NCBI GenBank assembly: GCA_012295275.1
Contig: CM022668.1
Location: 16,298,391 to 16,333,390, forward strand
Length of the DNA stretch: 35,000 nucleotides
Reading direction: 5' to 3'
Source of the DNA: Chrysomallon squamiferum
Lineage: Eukaryota; Mollusca; Gastropoda; Neomphalida; Peltospiridae
Below are positions 12,415 to 22,895 of the stretch, piece by piece (the first letter of the stretch is position 1; each line of letters opens with the position of its first letter). The notes under the pieces are model-generated. The model made no database searches, was not told the DNA's origin, and was given only the letters and a program-made list of their open reading frames with translations. A program made the translations under genes and the position numbers.

Positions 12415-12650
12415 CGTGTTCAGAGAATTAGTAGTCGTATTCTGATGTTGTATTTAAAAGTGAACGAATTAATGTGTTATGTCAGTTTGGTCATATTTTT
12501 CTATGGGTCTAATTCAGTTAAAGTAATTTCAGTATTGGTCATATTCAGTTAACGTACTATGGTATCTGTCGTATTCAAGGTTCAATGAACGTATTTTAAT
12601 ATAGGTCGAATTCAAGAAACTTTTTTCAGATATGATTGTACTTCGAGAAG
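12415..12650. repeat. Degenerate ~34-bp tandem repeat, locus 2
   Basis: Units such as GTCGTATTCAAGGTTCAATG and GGTCATATTCAGTTAACGTA belong to the family seen at 8010-8290. Weak related copies with ATTTACATAAC continue to about 12990. A (TA) run is at 12738-12757. Confidence 0.6.
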
Positions 12651-12966
12651 GTATTTCAGCGTTTATTTATTTCCATTTGTTTGAATGTAGACAACTTGTT
12701 TAATAATTGTCTATTTACATAACGTAATTTAGTGTTATATATATATATATATATATTTGTGCGTGTATGTGAAAAGTCAGTATATTTGATTTATTTATGA
12801 CTGTTCTATTTGTTCTTACAGGATGTAACAAAGTTGCTGATATTTACTTGTTTGCGTATTCAAACAAAGTGTCGTATTTACATGCTACTTTTTACATTTA
12901 TACAAAAGTTCAGATTATATTTACATCGGTATAGCCGTATTGTTCATATTTACATAACAGTACACA

Positions 12967-12972
12967 TTTATT
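12967..12972 (-). promoter_or_regulatory. Candidate polyadenylation signal
   Basis: AATAAA on the minus strand about 200 bases past the receptor's stop codon, in an AT-rich stretch suitable for a 3' UTR. Such hexamers are frequent in this AT-rich DNA, and a second lies near 12788, so the true cleavage site is uncertain. Confidence 0.3.
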
Positions 12973-13167
12973 TATGTTTACATAACACTGTTGTTCATGT
13001 TTTTTTTTTTTAATTTCTATTCATACAGCGACGTCAGTAATTGATTTACAAAACGCTGTTCGTTCTGTTTTCACACAAACATTTTCCCTTTTTTTTTAAT
13101 GTGAACTGCGACAAAACGGTCGCGTTGTGTCGTACGTGAAACAGGAAAAAACTGTCGCTAACCGCGA

Positions 13168-13566
13168 TCACACTTCCTCCGCATTCAAACATGCACTTCT
13201 CTCAACGCCACTCGACCTCGATTCTTCCTGCCTGTTGTCGTCGCCGTTCTCGTTTATCCGCAGCAGAGGAACGTCGCTGTCTGCGTCGCTCTTCAGACAG
13301 CCGGGTCCGGCGAGAACCGCCTCGATGTCCACGCAGTCCGGCTTGAAGAGCTGCTTGTGCTGTTTGGGCAGGTCACTGTCAGGCGACGTAACGTCCGCGC
13401 TCAGCGACACTCGCTTGTTGTAGTCCTCCAGGTGACGGTGAACCGTCTCGAACGACTTGCGCGACTTGGGGTCCTGCTTCCAGCAGCCCAGCATGATGTG
13501 GTAGATGGTGGACGGGCAGTCCTCGGGCCTCTGTAGTAGTAGTCCGTCAGCGAGGAACCGGATCAC
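13168..13566 (-). CDS. Terminal coding exon of Trk-like receptor tyrosine kinase: kinase C-lobe end plus C-terminal tail
   Basis: Last coding exon, 132 residues then TGA at 13170-13168. The acceptor AG is at 13568-13567 and the exon opens in phase 0 with GTG, so the junction reads HSNEE/VIRF. Residues 1-48 finish the kinase C-lobe. CPSTIYHIMLGCW (17-29) followed by KQDPKSRKSF matches the Trk pattern, where R-K replaces the R-P usual in most receptor kinases. The remaining ~84 residues are a polar tail rich in Ser, Asp and Glu, ending AEEV. Vertebrate Trk tails are only about 15 residues and carry a YLDxLG phospholipase-C-gamma site, which is absent here. Base composition is clearly more GC-rich than the flanks, as for the other exons. 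The kinase part is secure. The tail's function is unknown. Confidence 0.93.
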   Translation of the reverse strand: MIRFLADGLLLQRPEDCPSTIYHIMLGCWKQDPKSRKSFETVHRHLEDYNKRVSLSADVTSPDSDLPKQHKQLFKPDCVDIEAVLAGPGCLKSDADSDVPLLRINENGDDNRQEESRSSGVERSACLNAEEV

Positions 13567-13617
13567 CTGATGTAGTTAATGTTAACAGTGTGCAAATGTG
13601 TGTGTGTATATTACACA

Positions 13618-13735
13618 TAAAACATACACATACACATACATAGATAGATAGATAGATAGATACATACATACATACATACATACATAACTACATACATACA
13701 TAGTACATACATACATACATATTCACATCTCTCTC

Positions 13736-13811
<76 letters not shown>

Positions 13812-14045
13812 CATACATACATAGTTATAAACACATACATGTATAAATATACAGATACATACACACGTACATAATACATACATACATACATACATACACA
13901 CGTACATAAAACATACATACATACATACATACATACATACATACATACATACATACATACATGCATGCATGCATGCACACATAGATAGATACACATACAA
14001 AGTTATACGACGGACATAGACACATACACGTAGATACGGAAATAA

Positions 14046-14085
<40 letters not shown>
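13618..14085. repeat. Microsatellite-filled last intron
   Basis: The 572-bp intron before the terminal exon consists of GATA and CATA tetramers, about 36 CT dinucleotides (13731-13806), more CATA (13860-13960) and a 37-base poly(A) (14049-14085). On the coding strand the last item is poly(U) shortly after the donor. Confidence 0.95.
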
Positions 14086-14089
<4 letters not shown>

Positions 14090-14138
14090 GCTACGTAATA
14101 ATTGATTGCGACACAAATCTGCACATCGAGTGGTTTAC

Positions 14139-14297
14139 CTCTTCGTTGGAGTGGCCGAAGTACGGCTGACGTCCGCAGCTGAAGATTTCCCACAGCACCA
14201 CGCCGAACGCCCACACGTCAGACTCCGTCGTGAAGCGTCCATATTTCACACTCTCCGGCGACATCCACCTCACCGGCAACATTCGAGAGCCTCCGAT
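14139..14297 (-). CDS. Kinase exon: activation-loop end, P+1 loop and helix F region
   Basis: Internal exon of 159 bp (53 codons), phase 0 at both ends. Acceptor AG is at 14299-14298 and donor GT at 14138-14137. It begins [16 protein letters not shown], which is the Trk-type sequence following the activation-loop tyrosines. The SPE triplet stands where PPE or APE is usual. [19 protein letters not shown] (22-40) supplies the helix F aspartate and WxxGVVLWE signature of receptor tyrosine kinases. The exon ends [12 protein letters not shown]. It joins in frame to the preceding exon (DYYK) and to the terminal exon. The 572-bp intron that follows is almost wholly simple repeat. Confidence 0.94.
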
Positions 14298-14328
14298 CTA
14301 CACACACAAATAACAGAACACAACACAT

Positions 14329-14435
14329 TAAAGTGATGAGCGATGTACGAGAACATAAAACTGAGCGCTTTAAAGTGATGAGCAATGTACGAGAACACAA
14401 AACTGAGCGTTTTAAAGTGATGAGCAATGTACGAG
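14329..14435. repeat. 42-bp tandem repeat beside kinase exon
   Basis: AAGTGATGAG starts at 14331, 14373 and 14415, giving about 2.5 copies of a unit that also includes ATGTACGAGAACA and AAACTGAGCG. It lies about 30 bp upstream (minus strand) of the acceptor of the exon at 14139-14297. Confidence 0.85.
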
Positions 14436-14439
14436 TAAA

Positions 14440-14654
14440 CTGATCTACGAAGAGGCGTTGTTATCAGTGGGTGTCTGTGACAAGTGCAGTAACAAATGAT
14501 GTATATAATGTTACATTAATTGATTTGTTAAAATGATATTTCGCAGAGGCGTATTAACATGGGTGATGCATTTTGTAGTGACAAATATGTGTATTAATTT
14601 GTTTGTAAAACGATATTAGGTGTATTGAGGGGTGCCTGGTTTAACAATAACAAA

Positions 14655-14693
<39 letters not shown>

Positions 14694-15880
14694 GTATGTA
14701 TATGTAAAATGATGCAAGAAATATTATACGTATCAGGAAAACGATATTAAACCGAGATGTTTTAATGGGGGTTTTACAGTAACAAATACTGTATATATCA
14801 GAACATTAATATATTTGTAAAGTGGTGTGAGAAATGTTGTATGTATTGGATTATTTGATATTAAGAAGAAAGGTATTAACATCGGCGTAACATGATAAAT
14901 GTCGTCCAGGGACTCCCAGTTTAAATGATGCTGTCTTCAGCAGTCTGCTCAAATTATCAAATTGTAAACTTTCTTTATATCTGAATCGATAACTTCTATC
15001 TCTTTTTGTATCTGTCTGTCTGTCTTTCTTCTTGTCCGTCTGTCTCCTGATAATAAATAATGACTTAAATATTTTTTGCTGAGACAGGTTTTATAGAAAC
15101 ACGTTCCGATTGGTCGAAAGAAAACAACGTCATTTGTGGAAGCCAGGTGCATTGTGGACCTGCTACTGCGAACTAATATGAAGTAAATATTCCAGTTCTT
15201 GCATTAATTATCACAATCAGAAATCATGATGACTTAATAATATCTCAGGTATGTTACAGGCAGCCATAGTTAATCATAAATTGAAATAAATATAAATTTA
15301 GATAATTTAAGCGAGTTCCAGAATCTATATTAATTACAAAAATGTATATAGATATTTAGATAACTTCAACATTAGAGAATCTACAGTAATTAACAAAATG
15401 ATTATTACGAACGGTACTGAGTTTAGCTAAACTAATTAGAAATCTCTTTGATAGATAAGAATAAAATGATGTAGATATATTTGGCAATTAGGCGTATTTT
15501 TCTCATCCAAAAGTAGCTTATCGTAATTGCTATAAAGAAAAAAAGAATGAAAAAGAAATTAAAAGATAAAAAGAAAAAAATTTTGTAAAGCAAATCGTTA
15601 GTGAAAATAATTATTTATAAATCCATTACATTATTGTAAAAAAACAGAAAAAAAAATTAATGCCAAAACGTATAACTCTTGTGAAAAGTTTGATCTTTTT
15701 TTTTTTCATGCGGTCTTCTTTCAAAAGGAAAACCTTTACTTCATAAAAGGATAATAAAAAAAAAATGTAAAAGATATAAAGGGAACTGGAATTGATTGAT
15801 ACAGCGACATTTCTGTCTGCCCACATGAACAACTTTTTTTTTTCATTTGGTAAAATGTTAGCAAATTTTCTAAGGCCAAA
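14440..15880. other. Intron sequence, largely unique
   Basis: AT-rich intron with degenerate repeats of the theme ACAAATxxTGTATATAT (14460-14860), a GT/AT microsatellite (14658-14693) and A-rich runs (15535-15770). No exon or RNA gene recognised. Confidence 0.6.
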
Positions 15881-15887
15881 CGGACAT

Positions 15888-15888
<1 letters not shown>

Positions 15889-15918
<30 letters not shown>
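15889..15918. repeat. Poly(T) run
   Basis: Thirty consecutive T within the intron (poly(A) on the coding strand). It could be the tail of a retroposed copy, but no element body was recognised. Confidence 0.7.
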
Positions 15919-15923
<5 letters not shown>

Positions 15924-16061
15924 CTTTGTTTAGAATTCTAATAGACCCACTTTTACCTAGGCAGTGAACACCTGTTTTATATGCACTTAAGGATACTGAA
16001 TACGATGTATATAAAGTCTGGCTTTGTTTCTTAACATTAGCCACTTCATCTTCGAATCACG

Positions 16062-16185
16062 CATACGCACACACACACACACACATATGTACACACATAC
16101 ACACACACATACACATACACACATATAAACACACACAGACACACACATATACATACATATACAAACACACACACATACACACAGA
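16062..16185. repeat. (CA)n/(CATA)n microsatellite
   Basis: Imperfect CA and CATA dinucleotide/tetranucleotide repeats inside the intron. Positions 16186-16640 are unique. Confidence 0.93.
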
Positions 16186-16639
16186 CAGAAAGCTTCTCTG
16201 CTGATTACTCAAAGAATTCAGATTACGTAGAACACATCCTTGTTTTAGTATCCTCACAGGAAATGTGCTGGAAATGTGTTTGCAGTGTCACGATATGGCG
16301 CACTGGCAGAAAATAGTAACACAGTGATAATGAAAAATAGAAATAAGTCATAAAAACAGCAACAAAACCCCTGCATGACGTCATCAGTCTGTAACCAAGA
16401 CATGAAAATATATCGTATCAACTACGATATCATATTTTCACAGATCATCTGTACTAATGCTAAGAAATATAAAAAACAGAAGAGAAAAAAAAAGCCGATA
16501 TCTCAGAAGGCGTCATTAAAAAATATAAACTTTGTAGGGAAATTCTTACAAGTGAATAACTATGCGATGACACGTTTTTTGATATCTTAACAATTTATAC
16601 TTTATCACAGATTGTATTAAATTGAATTACGCGGAAAAG

Positions 16640-17210
16640 ATAAATTGGATACGTCATATATTTATTACGTAATCACTGAACACTGCAGAAATTAGAATGA
16701 CATGAAAAATAGAAATTATATATGTTTATTCCTATTACGTAATCATTTAATGTTGTAGAAAATATATACGTAGATGTAACAAATTAGATACGTCATATTC
16801 TTATTATGTAATCGTTAAGCATTATAGAAAATAAAATGACTTGGAAAATTTGAAATTATAAACTTATCACTGAGTTTTATAGAAATTAAAGTTACCTGGA
16901 AAAACAGAAATTAAATAGATTGTTTCTTATTACATGATCAATGAATAATTATAATGACGTCAAAATGAAAAGTATATATGCGTCATATTCGTAATACGTG
17001 AACACTTAACACTGTAGAAATTAGAATGACGTGGAAAGGTCAGACCAGATACGTCATATTCTCATTGTTCGGTAACTGAACAATGTACAATATAGTATCA
17101 TAGAAGATCACAGAAATTAGTTACGTCATAGTCTTATTACGTCACATCTGAACAATGTACAAAGCGGGATACAGAAACTAGCACGTCATATTATTATTAC
17201 GTCATAAATG
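16640..17210. repeat. Decayed ~70-bp tandem repeat dense in CRE/PAR-bZIP-like sites
   Basis: About eight diverged units with the theme GATACGTCATATTC, TTATTACGTAATC, ACTGTAGAAATTAGAATGAC. TACGTCAT occurs at 16650, 16789, 17050, 17122 and 17198. TTACGTAA occurs at 16665 and 16735. A full palindromic TGACGTCA is at 16955. The array lies in the intron between the exons at 18416 and 14297. Confidence 0.75.
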
Positions 17211-17800
17211 ACAGACACAAAAGGTTGTGGCCCAGCAACTGAGGCCTGTACGTTGATAACAGTCAGCGAAACAAATCTGACAAAACTCTCCAACTGTTGT
17301 GGAAAGAAAAGAAATTCTGCTCGCGTTAATCGATCAGCCCCGTGTCGCGAGATTTCCAAATTTACATGACGCTCGCCAGGACAAATCTCCAAGGAATAAA
17401 AAGGATTCATTTAACGTGCCTATGTGTCCGCCGACTTCGATGGTGCCCAAGTAATTTTTGACCTAAATGGAGTAATTATTACCGGTCCTCGTGTTTTAAT
17501 TAGGATGTATTGTGGAATTCTCCAAAGTGAGATGTCTAATTTCAGTATTTACGATAGTTGCAAACAAGAACGAGACATGATAAAGTGAATTCGCGACATT
17601 AATATGTAATCTGCGTGTTTGTTTTTATCACAGCCGTCACCGAGGCTAATAAAATTCCCAAACTAAATTAGACTATAAATAATTCGTTAACGTAATTAGT
17701 ACAAAACGTGAAATTGTTTGTACATAGCGACAGATATGTGCTAATATGGACGATCTGTTTTTAAATTTCACTTCTGAATTGAATTAATTTCTGTCTAAAT
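17210..17800. promoter_or_regulatory. Candidate conserved non-coding element in intron
   Basis: About 590 bp with no simple repeat, in a region where repeats are otherwise frequent. It holds many TAAT cores (TTTTAATTAGGA, GTAATTATTACC, ACGTAATTAGTAC, CATTAATATG) and CTAAATTAGACTATAAATAA. A 74-codon minus-strand frame overlaps but shows no splice sites or family match. Regulatory function is inferred only from composition and motif density. Confidence 0.35.
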
Positions 17801-18391
17801 AGATTATCTGGCTTTGTTTTACAACATTTTCCACTTCAGCTTCGTATCCTCGATTTGCAGTAATGTTTTCATAATTGTATTAACCGAACTCGTGGTCTCA
17901 AATGCTAGAAATATTCTGAAATGCAGTTTTAAAACAGTAGCCCAGTTTTCACACTGAAGCACTGACAATTTGCAATTCATCTGAGAAAAAAAATATCGAC
18001 ATAAAAAAACAATAAGTGCCTTACACTGGAACACACTCAATGGACGAGTTAAATATGTTGATACATTTTCTTGTCGTTTTACTTAAATCTTTTTCAATGG
18101 TACCCAAGCGAGCTTTTCTCTTTTTATTTTTTCAATATATCTTCTGCTTGAATAAACAGCACTAGAACTAGAGAGAATTTGTGTTTGTTTAGAATGCTTG
18201 TGTACATGTTTACGCTTTGTGGCAGAATATATGTGGCGTGTTTATTTTGACTGTTAATTGGTATTTATTTACTGTTTGTATTGGTATTTGTCTTTGTTTG
18301 GCAGCCTACTGAAATACAGAAGTATTACATAGAAACAATAACCAAACCGTTTATATATATATACACAGACTTAACGTTCTCATGAAAGCTA

Positions 18392-18631
<240 letters not shown>

Positions 18632-18676
18632 TCAAATAGTATTCCTAAAGCTATATTATACGTACATATACATAAT

Positions 18677-18714
<38 letters not shown>
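18677..18714. repeat. (CA)n(TA)n microsatellite
   Basis: About 11 CA dinucleotides followed by TA dinucleotides. The rest of the intron, 18720-19360, is unique with no exon seen. Confidence 0.9.
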
Positions 18715-19364
18715 ATAGATGGATTGTTAGACAGATCAACAGAATATTAAACGTATTTTAAAAATACTTAATTAGTTCTATTTAGTCAGATATTGTTAGA
18801 GATAAGAAATATTTGACAGTGGTTGTGTATAATCACAAGTAAAATGTTAATTCACTATTCTGTTAGTCGATTAGAACAGTGACAGACAAAACTGTGACTG
18901 CAACCGAATCAGTGATTCTCTTTATCAGTGTTAATATTACAAACTGAAACCGAGGCTCATCTCTTCTACGTGAGAATCAAACAGCGATTGAGTCGAGGGG
19001 AGACGTACTTATTGATTTATAGCTAATATTTGTTTGTGTTTCTGCAGTCGAACTATGGTGGATGGTTTATCAAATTTTACTGCTATATCACAGATGACCG
19101 CACCCAGAGGAATTGTGTGTGTCACAAAATATGAAAAGTAAAAGTAATAACGTGCACATCTGGGTTTTCCCTGGGTTACTGCACAGTTTATTGTAAAATA
19201 AGTGACGAATTCCAAACACAGCAATCAGTAGTTGTATGAAATTATTGACAGTTAATTCTTAAGTGTATGAAAAATCTAATAAAATTAATTGTTCTTTAAA
19301 ACAGATAAAAAAGGTCTGTTATTATTTTTGTTTTACCCTAGAGATTTATTTAGTGCAGTTTACG

Positions 19365-19450
19365 CGGATTACGAAGACCTGCGTCCCCAGGGATTCGAAC
19401 TCACCAACCAGTGTACGAATCCTGTATGACCAGCGTACGACACAGTCACA
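19365..19450 (-). mobile_element. tRNA-derived SINE copy, minus strand
   Basis: Minus-strand B box GAGTTCGAATCCC (19402-19390) and a tail ending CTTCGTAATCCGC, matching the copy at 10600-10700 at the same spacing (23 bases from GGATTA to the B box on the plus strand). Confidence 0.6.
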
Positions 19451-19527
19451 TCTGGAATATTTTATTACTGTTGATGCTGTTATTAGTGTTACTGTTGTTG
19501 TTGATATATTAGCACCAAATTGAATAC

Positions 19528-19531
19528 AATA

Positions 19532-19562
<31 letters not shown>

Positions 19563-19569
19563 AATAATA

Positions 19570-19658
<89 letters not shown>

Positions 19659-19765
19659 AAGAAGAAGAAGAAGAAGAAGAAAGAAGACTAGAAAGAACAA
19701 ATAACGACGAAGAAAAACAAGAGGAAGACGAAGCAGAAAAGCAGAAGAAGAAAAGAAGAAAGTAT
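19528..19765. repeat. (AAAT)n(AAT)n(AAG)n purine-rich tract next to exon
   Basis: AAAT, then about 22 AAT, then about 17 AAG triplets, then imperfect purine-rich sequence to 19765. It ends roughly 40 bp from the donor of the hinge exon. Confidence 0.95.
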
Positions 19766-19804
19766 TTATTTGAGATGACTAGACACTACACGTGTTGTAG
19801 ATAC

Positions 19805-19920
19805 CTTCTGTAGCTGAATGTCGTCAGCTTTTCTCAGGATGGGATCGTTTTTGCGGAGTAACTCAGCGAGGTCGCCGTAGTCCATGTACTCAAACACCAT
19901 GTAGGGACTTTGACCCACAC
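19805..19920 (-). CDS. Kinase hinge exon
   Basis: Internal exon of 116 bp. It starts with two bases completing a glycine codon split with the upstream exon (phase 1), then 38 codons, and ends in phase 0 at AAG/GTATCT. It encodes beta-5 and the hinge. SPYMVFEYMDYGDL (4-17) has a phenylalanine gatekeeper (F9), as in TrkA/B/C, and the GDL after the hinge is typical of Trk, MuSK and ROR kinases. The short charged linker to helix E (residues 22-38) is smaller than the kinase insert of FGFR or PDGFR types. The exon is squeezed between an AAT/AAG tract starting about 45 bp past its donor and an ACT-triplet array about 25 bp before its acceptor. Confidence 0.93.
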
Positions 19921-19944
19921 CTACAAGAAAAACAACAATTGTAA

Positions 19945-19945
19945 T

Positions 19946-19983
<38 letters not shown>

Positions 19984-20039
19984 AACTACTACTATTACTA
20001 CTACTACTACTACTATTACTACTACTACTACTACTGCTG

Positions 20040-20111
<72 letters not shown>

Positions 20112-20126
20112 TTACTACTATAACTG

Positions 20127-20161
<35 letters not shown>

Positions 20162-20382
20162 GCTGCTACTACTACTACTACTAGTACTACTACTACTACT
20201 ACTACTACTACTGCTATACTACTACTACTACTATAGTTACTATTACTACTACTGCTAATAATAATGATAAAAAATAATGGTAATACTAGTAATAGTACCA
20301 CCACCACCCCCTATTACTACTACTACTACTAGTACTACTACTGCTACTACTACTACTACTGCTATAACTACTACTACTATCA
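19945..20382. repeat. Long (ACT)n array next to exon acceptor
   Basis: More than 100 ACT/CTA triplets with ATT, GCT, ACC and GAT interruptions. On the coding strand it reads AGT AGT AGT. It stops about 25 bp before the acceptor of the hinge exon. Confidence 0.96.
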
Positions 20383-20389
20383 GTAGACT

Positions 20390-20900
20390 CTTGTGTCACT
20401 GTTTTGTGATACGACAGAGCAAAGTGTTCGACATGGCAAAGCTGAGGTTAGAAAGCTGGGGACAAGACGCTGTCAGGTTTGATGTACTTTACAATAAACA
20501 GAGCAGAGATGAACACAGAACAAAAACACTTTCATTACGGCTTTCAAACAGTCTCTGATTTATAAACGACGTTATTTACGACGTCCTTGACGTTGAAAGG
20601 CTGCATACTGCAGCTCCGTGAAGAGTTTCTGTCGCTGATTGCGCTCACGTCTGGCTGCTACGTGTGGAACAGTTTGACTACTACAACGTCTTCTCGTGAC
20701 AAGTAGAAAGTTTGGTATTTGATTAACGGCTCTCTGCCTCTCAGCGTTGCCATGTCAACCAGGATTTAGTACAAAACGATTATCTTTACACCGATACGAA
20801 ACCAAACAAGAACAGGAGCAGTGAAAATATTAAATATCTAAAACAGAGTTTTGTCATTTTTAGAGCTTAGTAATGCACTACTAAAATCCTTGGAACTGTG

Positions 20901-20954
<54 letters not shown>

Positions 20955-21590
20955 CCACACAATACTACATACACTTCAATTTATAATTATTTTTTTTTTT
21001 TTTAGATTAAAAAGAACAAATATCATTAAATTAAGTTTGACGAAATCACAAACAAATCACATTAACTACTGAAACATTTTAATTATGAGTCTGATTTTTC
21101 TGAGATTTCTTCTTTCTTTTTTTCTTCTGTTATTTTGTAAAGAAATCTAATAGCAACCCCATCAAAGTCTCAACACATTATGAAAAGAAGCATATCACGT
21201 TACTGCCGCTTTAGTTATTAAAGATTTAATACAAATACGAAACTGTGATGTTTCCTGTGAAAAGTTAAAAATAATTTGTCATAACGAAAATAGTATCATG
21301 ATTCCAGCATTTGAATTTGTCTAGAAAAATTAAGTGTAAATTTAATTTGATTTTCCTTATCGCTGTTGTCATCATTATCGTTATAAACATCATCATCTTC
21401 ATTGTTGTTATTACTGGGTGTTTTCTTTTTTGTTGTTGTTGTTGCTGTTATTATCATTATTACTGTTTTTATTATTATTATTATTATTTATTGCTAAAAG
21501 TGAGTAATTTATAACATGTCCGTATTAAAATACAACAATATGAATAATAAATTTAAAAAAAGTTTAATTTAAAAATTAAAAATCAAAATT
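20390..21590. other. Intron with ATT microsatellites
   Basis: Unique sequence at 20390-20900, (ATT)n at 20905-20955, T run at 20990-21003, mixed ATT/GTT triplets at 21370-21490. No exon recognised. The 93-codon plus frame ending at 20558 is partly the ACT array. Confidence 0.6.
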
Positions 21591-21596
21591 TAAAAA

Positions 21597-21683
21597 AAAG
21601 CAAGAGAGAAGAAAACGAAGAAGAAAACGAAGAACAAGAAAGAAAAAGAAAGAAAGAAAGAAAGAAAGAAGAAAACGAAGAAT

Positions 21684-21715
<32 letters not shown>

Positions 21716-21786
21716 AGAAAAACGAAGAACAAGAAAGAAGGAGAAAATAGAGAACAAGACAAGAAAGAAAGATAGAAAGAAGAAGA
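21597..21786. repeat. GAAA/GAAGAA polypurine tract directly after exon donor
   Basis: Almost pure A/G for 190 bp. On the coding strand this is a C/U-rich tract starting within 6 bases of the donor of the exon at 21792-21956. Confidence 0.95.
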
Positions 21787-21791
21787 TTTAC

Positions 21792-21956
21792 CTTGAGTGA
21801 CGACACCAATGAGGCGTAGAATGTTGTCATGGTCGAATGAACTCATGATCTCCACTTCTCGCTCAAAGTCTTCCCTCACTTCCCGCGTGACGCCCTCTTT
21901 GAGCACCTTCACAGCCACGCGCAGAACATCGTCAGCCTCGGCGCTGTACAGCTCAC
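21792..21956 (-). CDS. Kinase N-lobe exon: ATP-lysine and helix C
   Basis: Internal exon of 165 bp: two bases completing a glycine codon, 54 codons, then one base of the next split codon. Acceptor is TTTCAG/GTGAGC and donor is CAAG/GTAAAT. It begins ELYSAEADDV, then VAVK places the ATP-anchoring lysine at residue 16. FEREVEIM gives the helix C glutamate at 33, and DHDNILRLIGVVTQ forms beta-4. The phases match both neighbours exactly. The donor is followed by a long pyrimidine tract on the coding strand (21786-21597). Confidence 0.94.
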
Positions 21957-21999
21957 CTGAAATACAGATCAGTCACTACAGCAACTACGACAACACGGG

Positions 22000-22314
22000 T
22001 GATAATGTTACACTTGTGGTAGTGAAAGTACTTAGTAGTAACAGTAGTAGTGATAATAAAACATTCGTCTTAGTAATACTAAAAGTACTTGACTTACTAG
22101 TAATGCTAGCCGGAGTACTACTACTACTACTGCTACTACAACTACTAGTAACACTGCTACTACCACTTTATTAGGAGTATAATGTAATTAATAATAATGA
22201 TGATGATAAGGTGATGATAATAATGATATTAATTATGTCAGTGATAACCAAGACGTTATAATATTAATGATAATGATGATGATGATGTTGCTGCTGCTGC
22301 TGCTGCTGATGATG

Positions 22315-22348
<34 letters not shown>

Positions 22349-22370
22349 TAATAACAATAATAATAATAAC
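22000..22370. repeat. Degenerate triplet repeats (TAG/ACT, GAT, GCT, AAT)
   Basis: Interspersed AGT, CTA, ATG and GCT triplets with an AAT core at 22310-22345. Intron sequence. Confidence 0.85.
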
Positions 22371-22634
22371 AACACAACAATAACAGTAACACTAACAACT
22401 GATTACAGCAGAGTTAAAAGGCTGAGATTAAAATGTGTTCTGGTTTCAGATTTCTTTTTAAGAAATAAAATTAAAGAGAAAAGTAATAAATAAGAGAAAA
22501 AAAATGAAAGAAAAGTAACTTACTAATTTATCTCATGTTACAGACGAGGTTTGTGTTTCAAGTATAAATGTTTTACTGCGGGAGTCCTATAGGCAGTAGG
22601 CGACAAGGATGTAATCTTTAGAGAATAACGTAAT

Positions 22635-22895
22635 CATTTTTTTTTTTTTAAAAATATCAAAATAATAAATAAATAAAAAAGTTAAAAAAATAATAATAAT
22701 AAAAAAAGGAATAAAATAAAAATTAAAAAAAAAAAAAAAAAAAAAAATAAAATAAAAAAAAAAAAAGATGAAGAAAAGAGATCAGATTAGAAACTAATAA
22801 AGAGAAAAAAAAATAAAAAGTAAAATAAAAAAAAATAAAGCAATCGAGAAAAAAAAAAAAGAATAAAAAAAAAAAAAAAAAAAAGGTAGAGAAAA
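22635..22895. repeat. Very A-rich tract
   Basis: About 250 bp composed of A runs with occasional T and G, including stretches of more than 20 A. It reads as poly(U) on the coding strand. Flanking 22371-22634 and 22896-23575 are unique AT-rich intron. Confidence 0.9.

Noticed and set aside
14091-14138. Read-through of the kinase exon past EEV into SMCRFVSQ
   Set aside because: The donor GT follows GAAGAG, and the next exon supplies VIRF, the expected kinase continuation.
17186-17410. 74-codon minus-strand frame in the kinase intron
   Set aside because: No suitable splice sites; including it would break the phase-0 junction DYYK/IGGS. It is better explained as non-coding.
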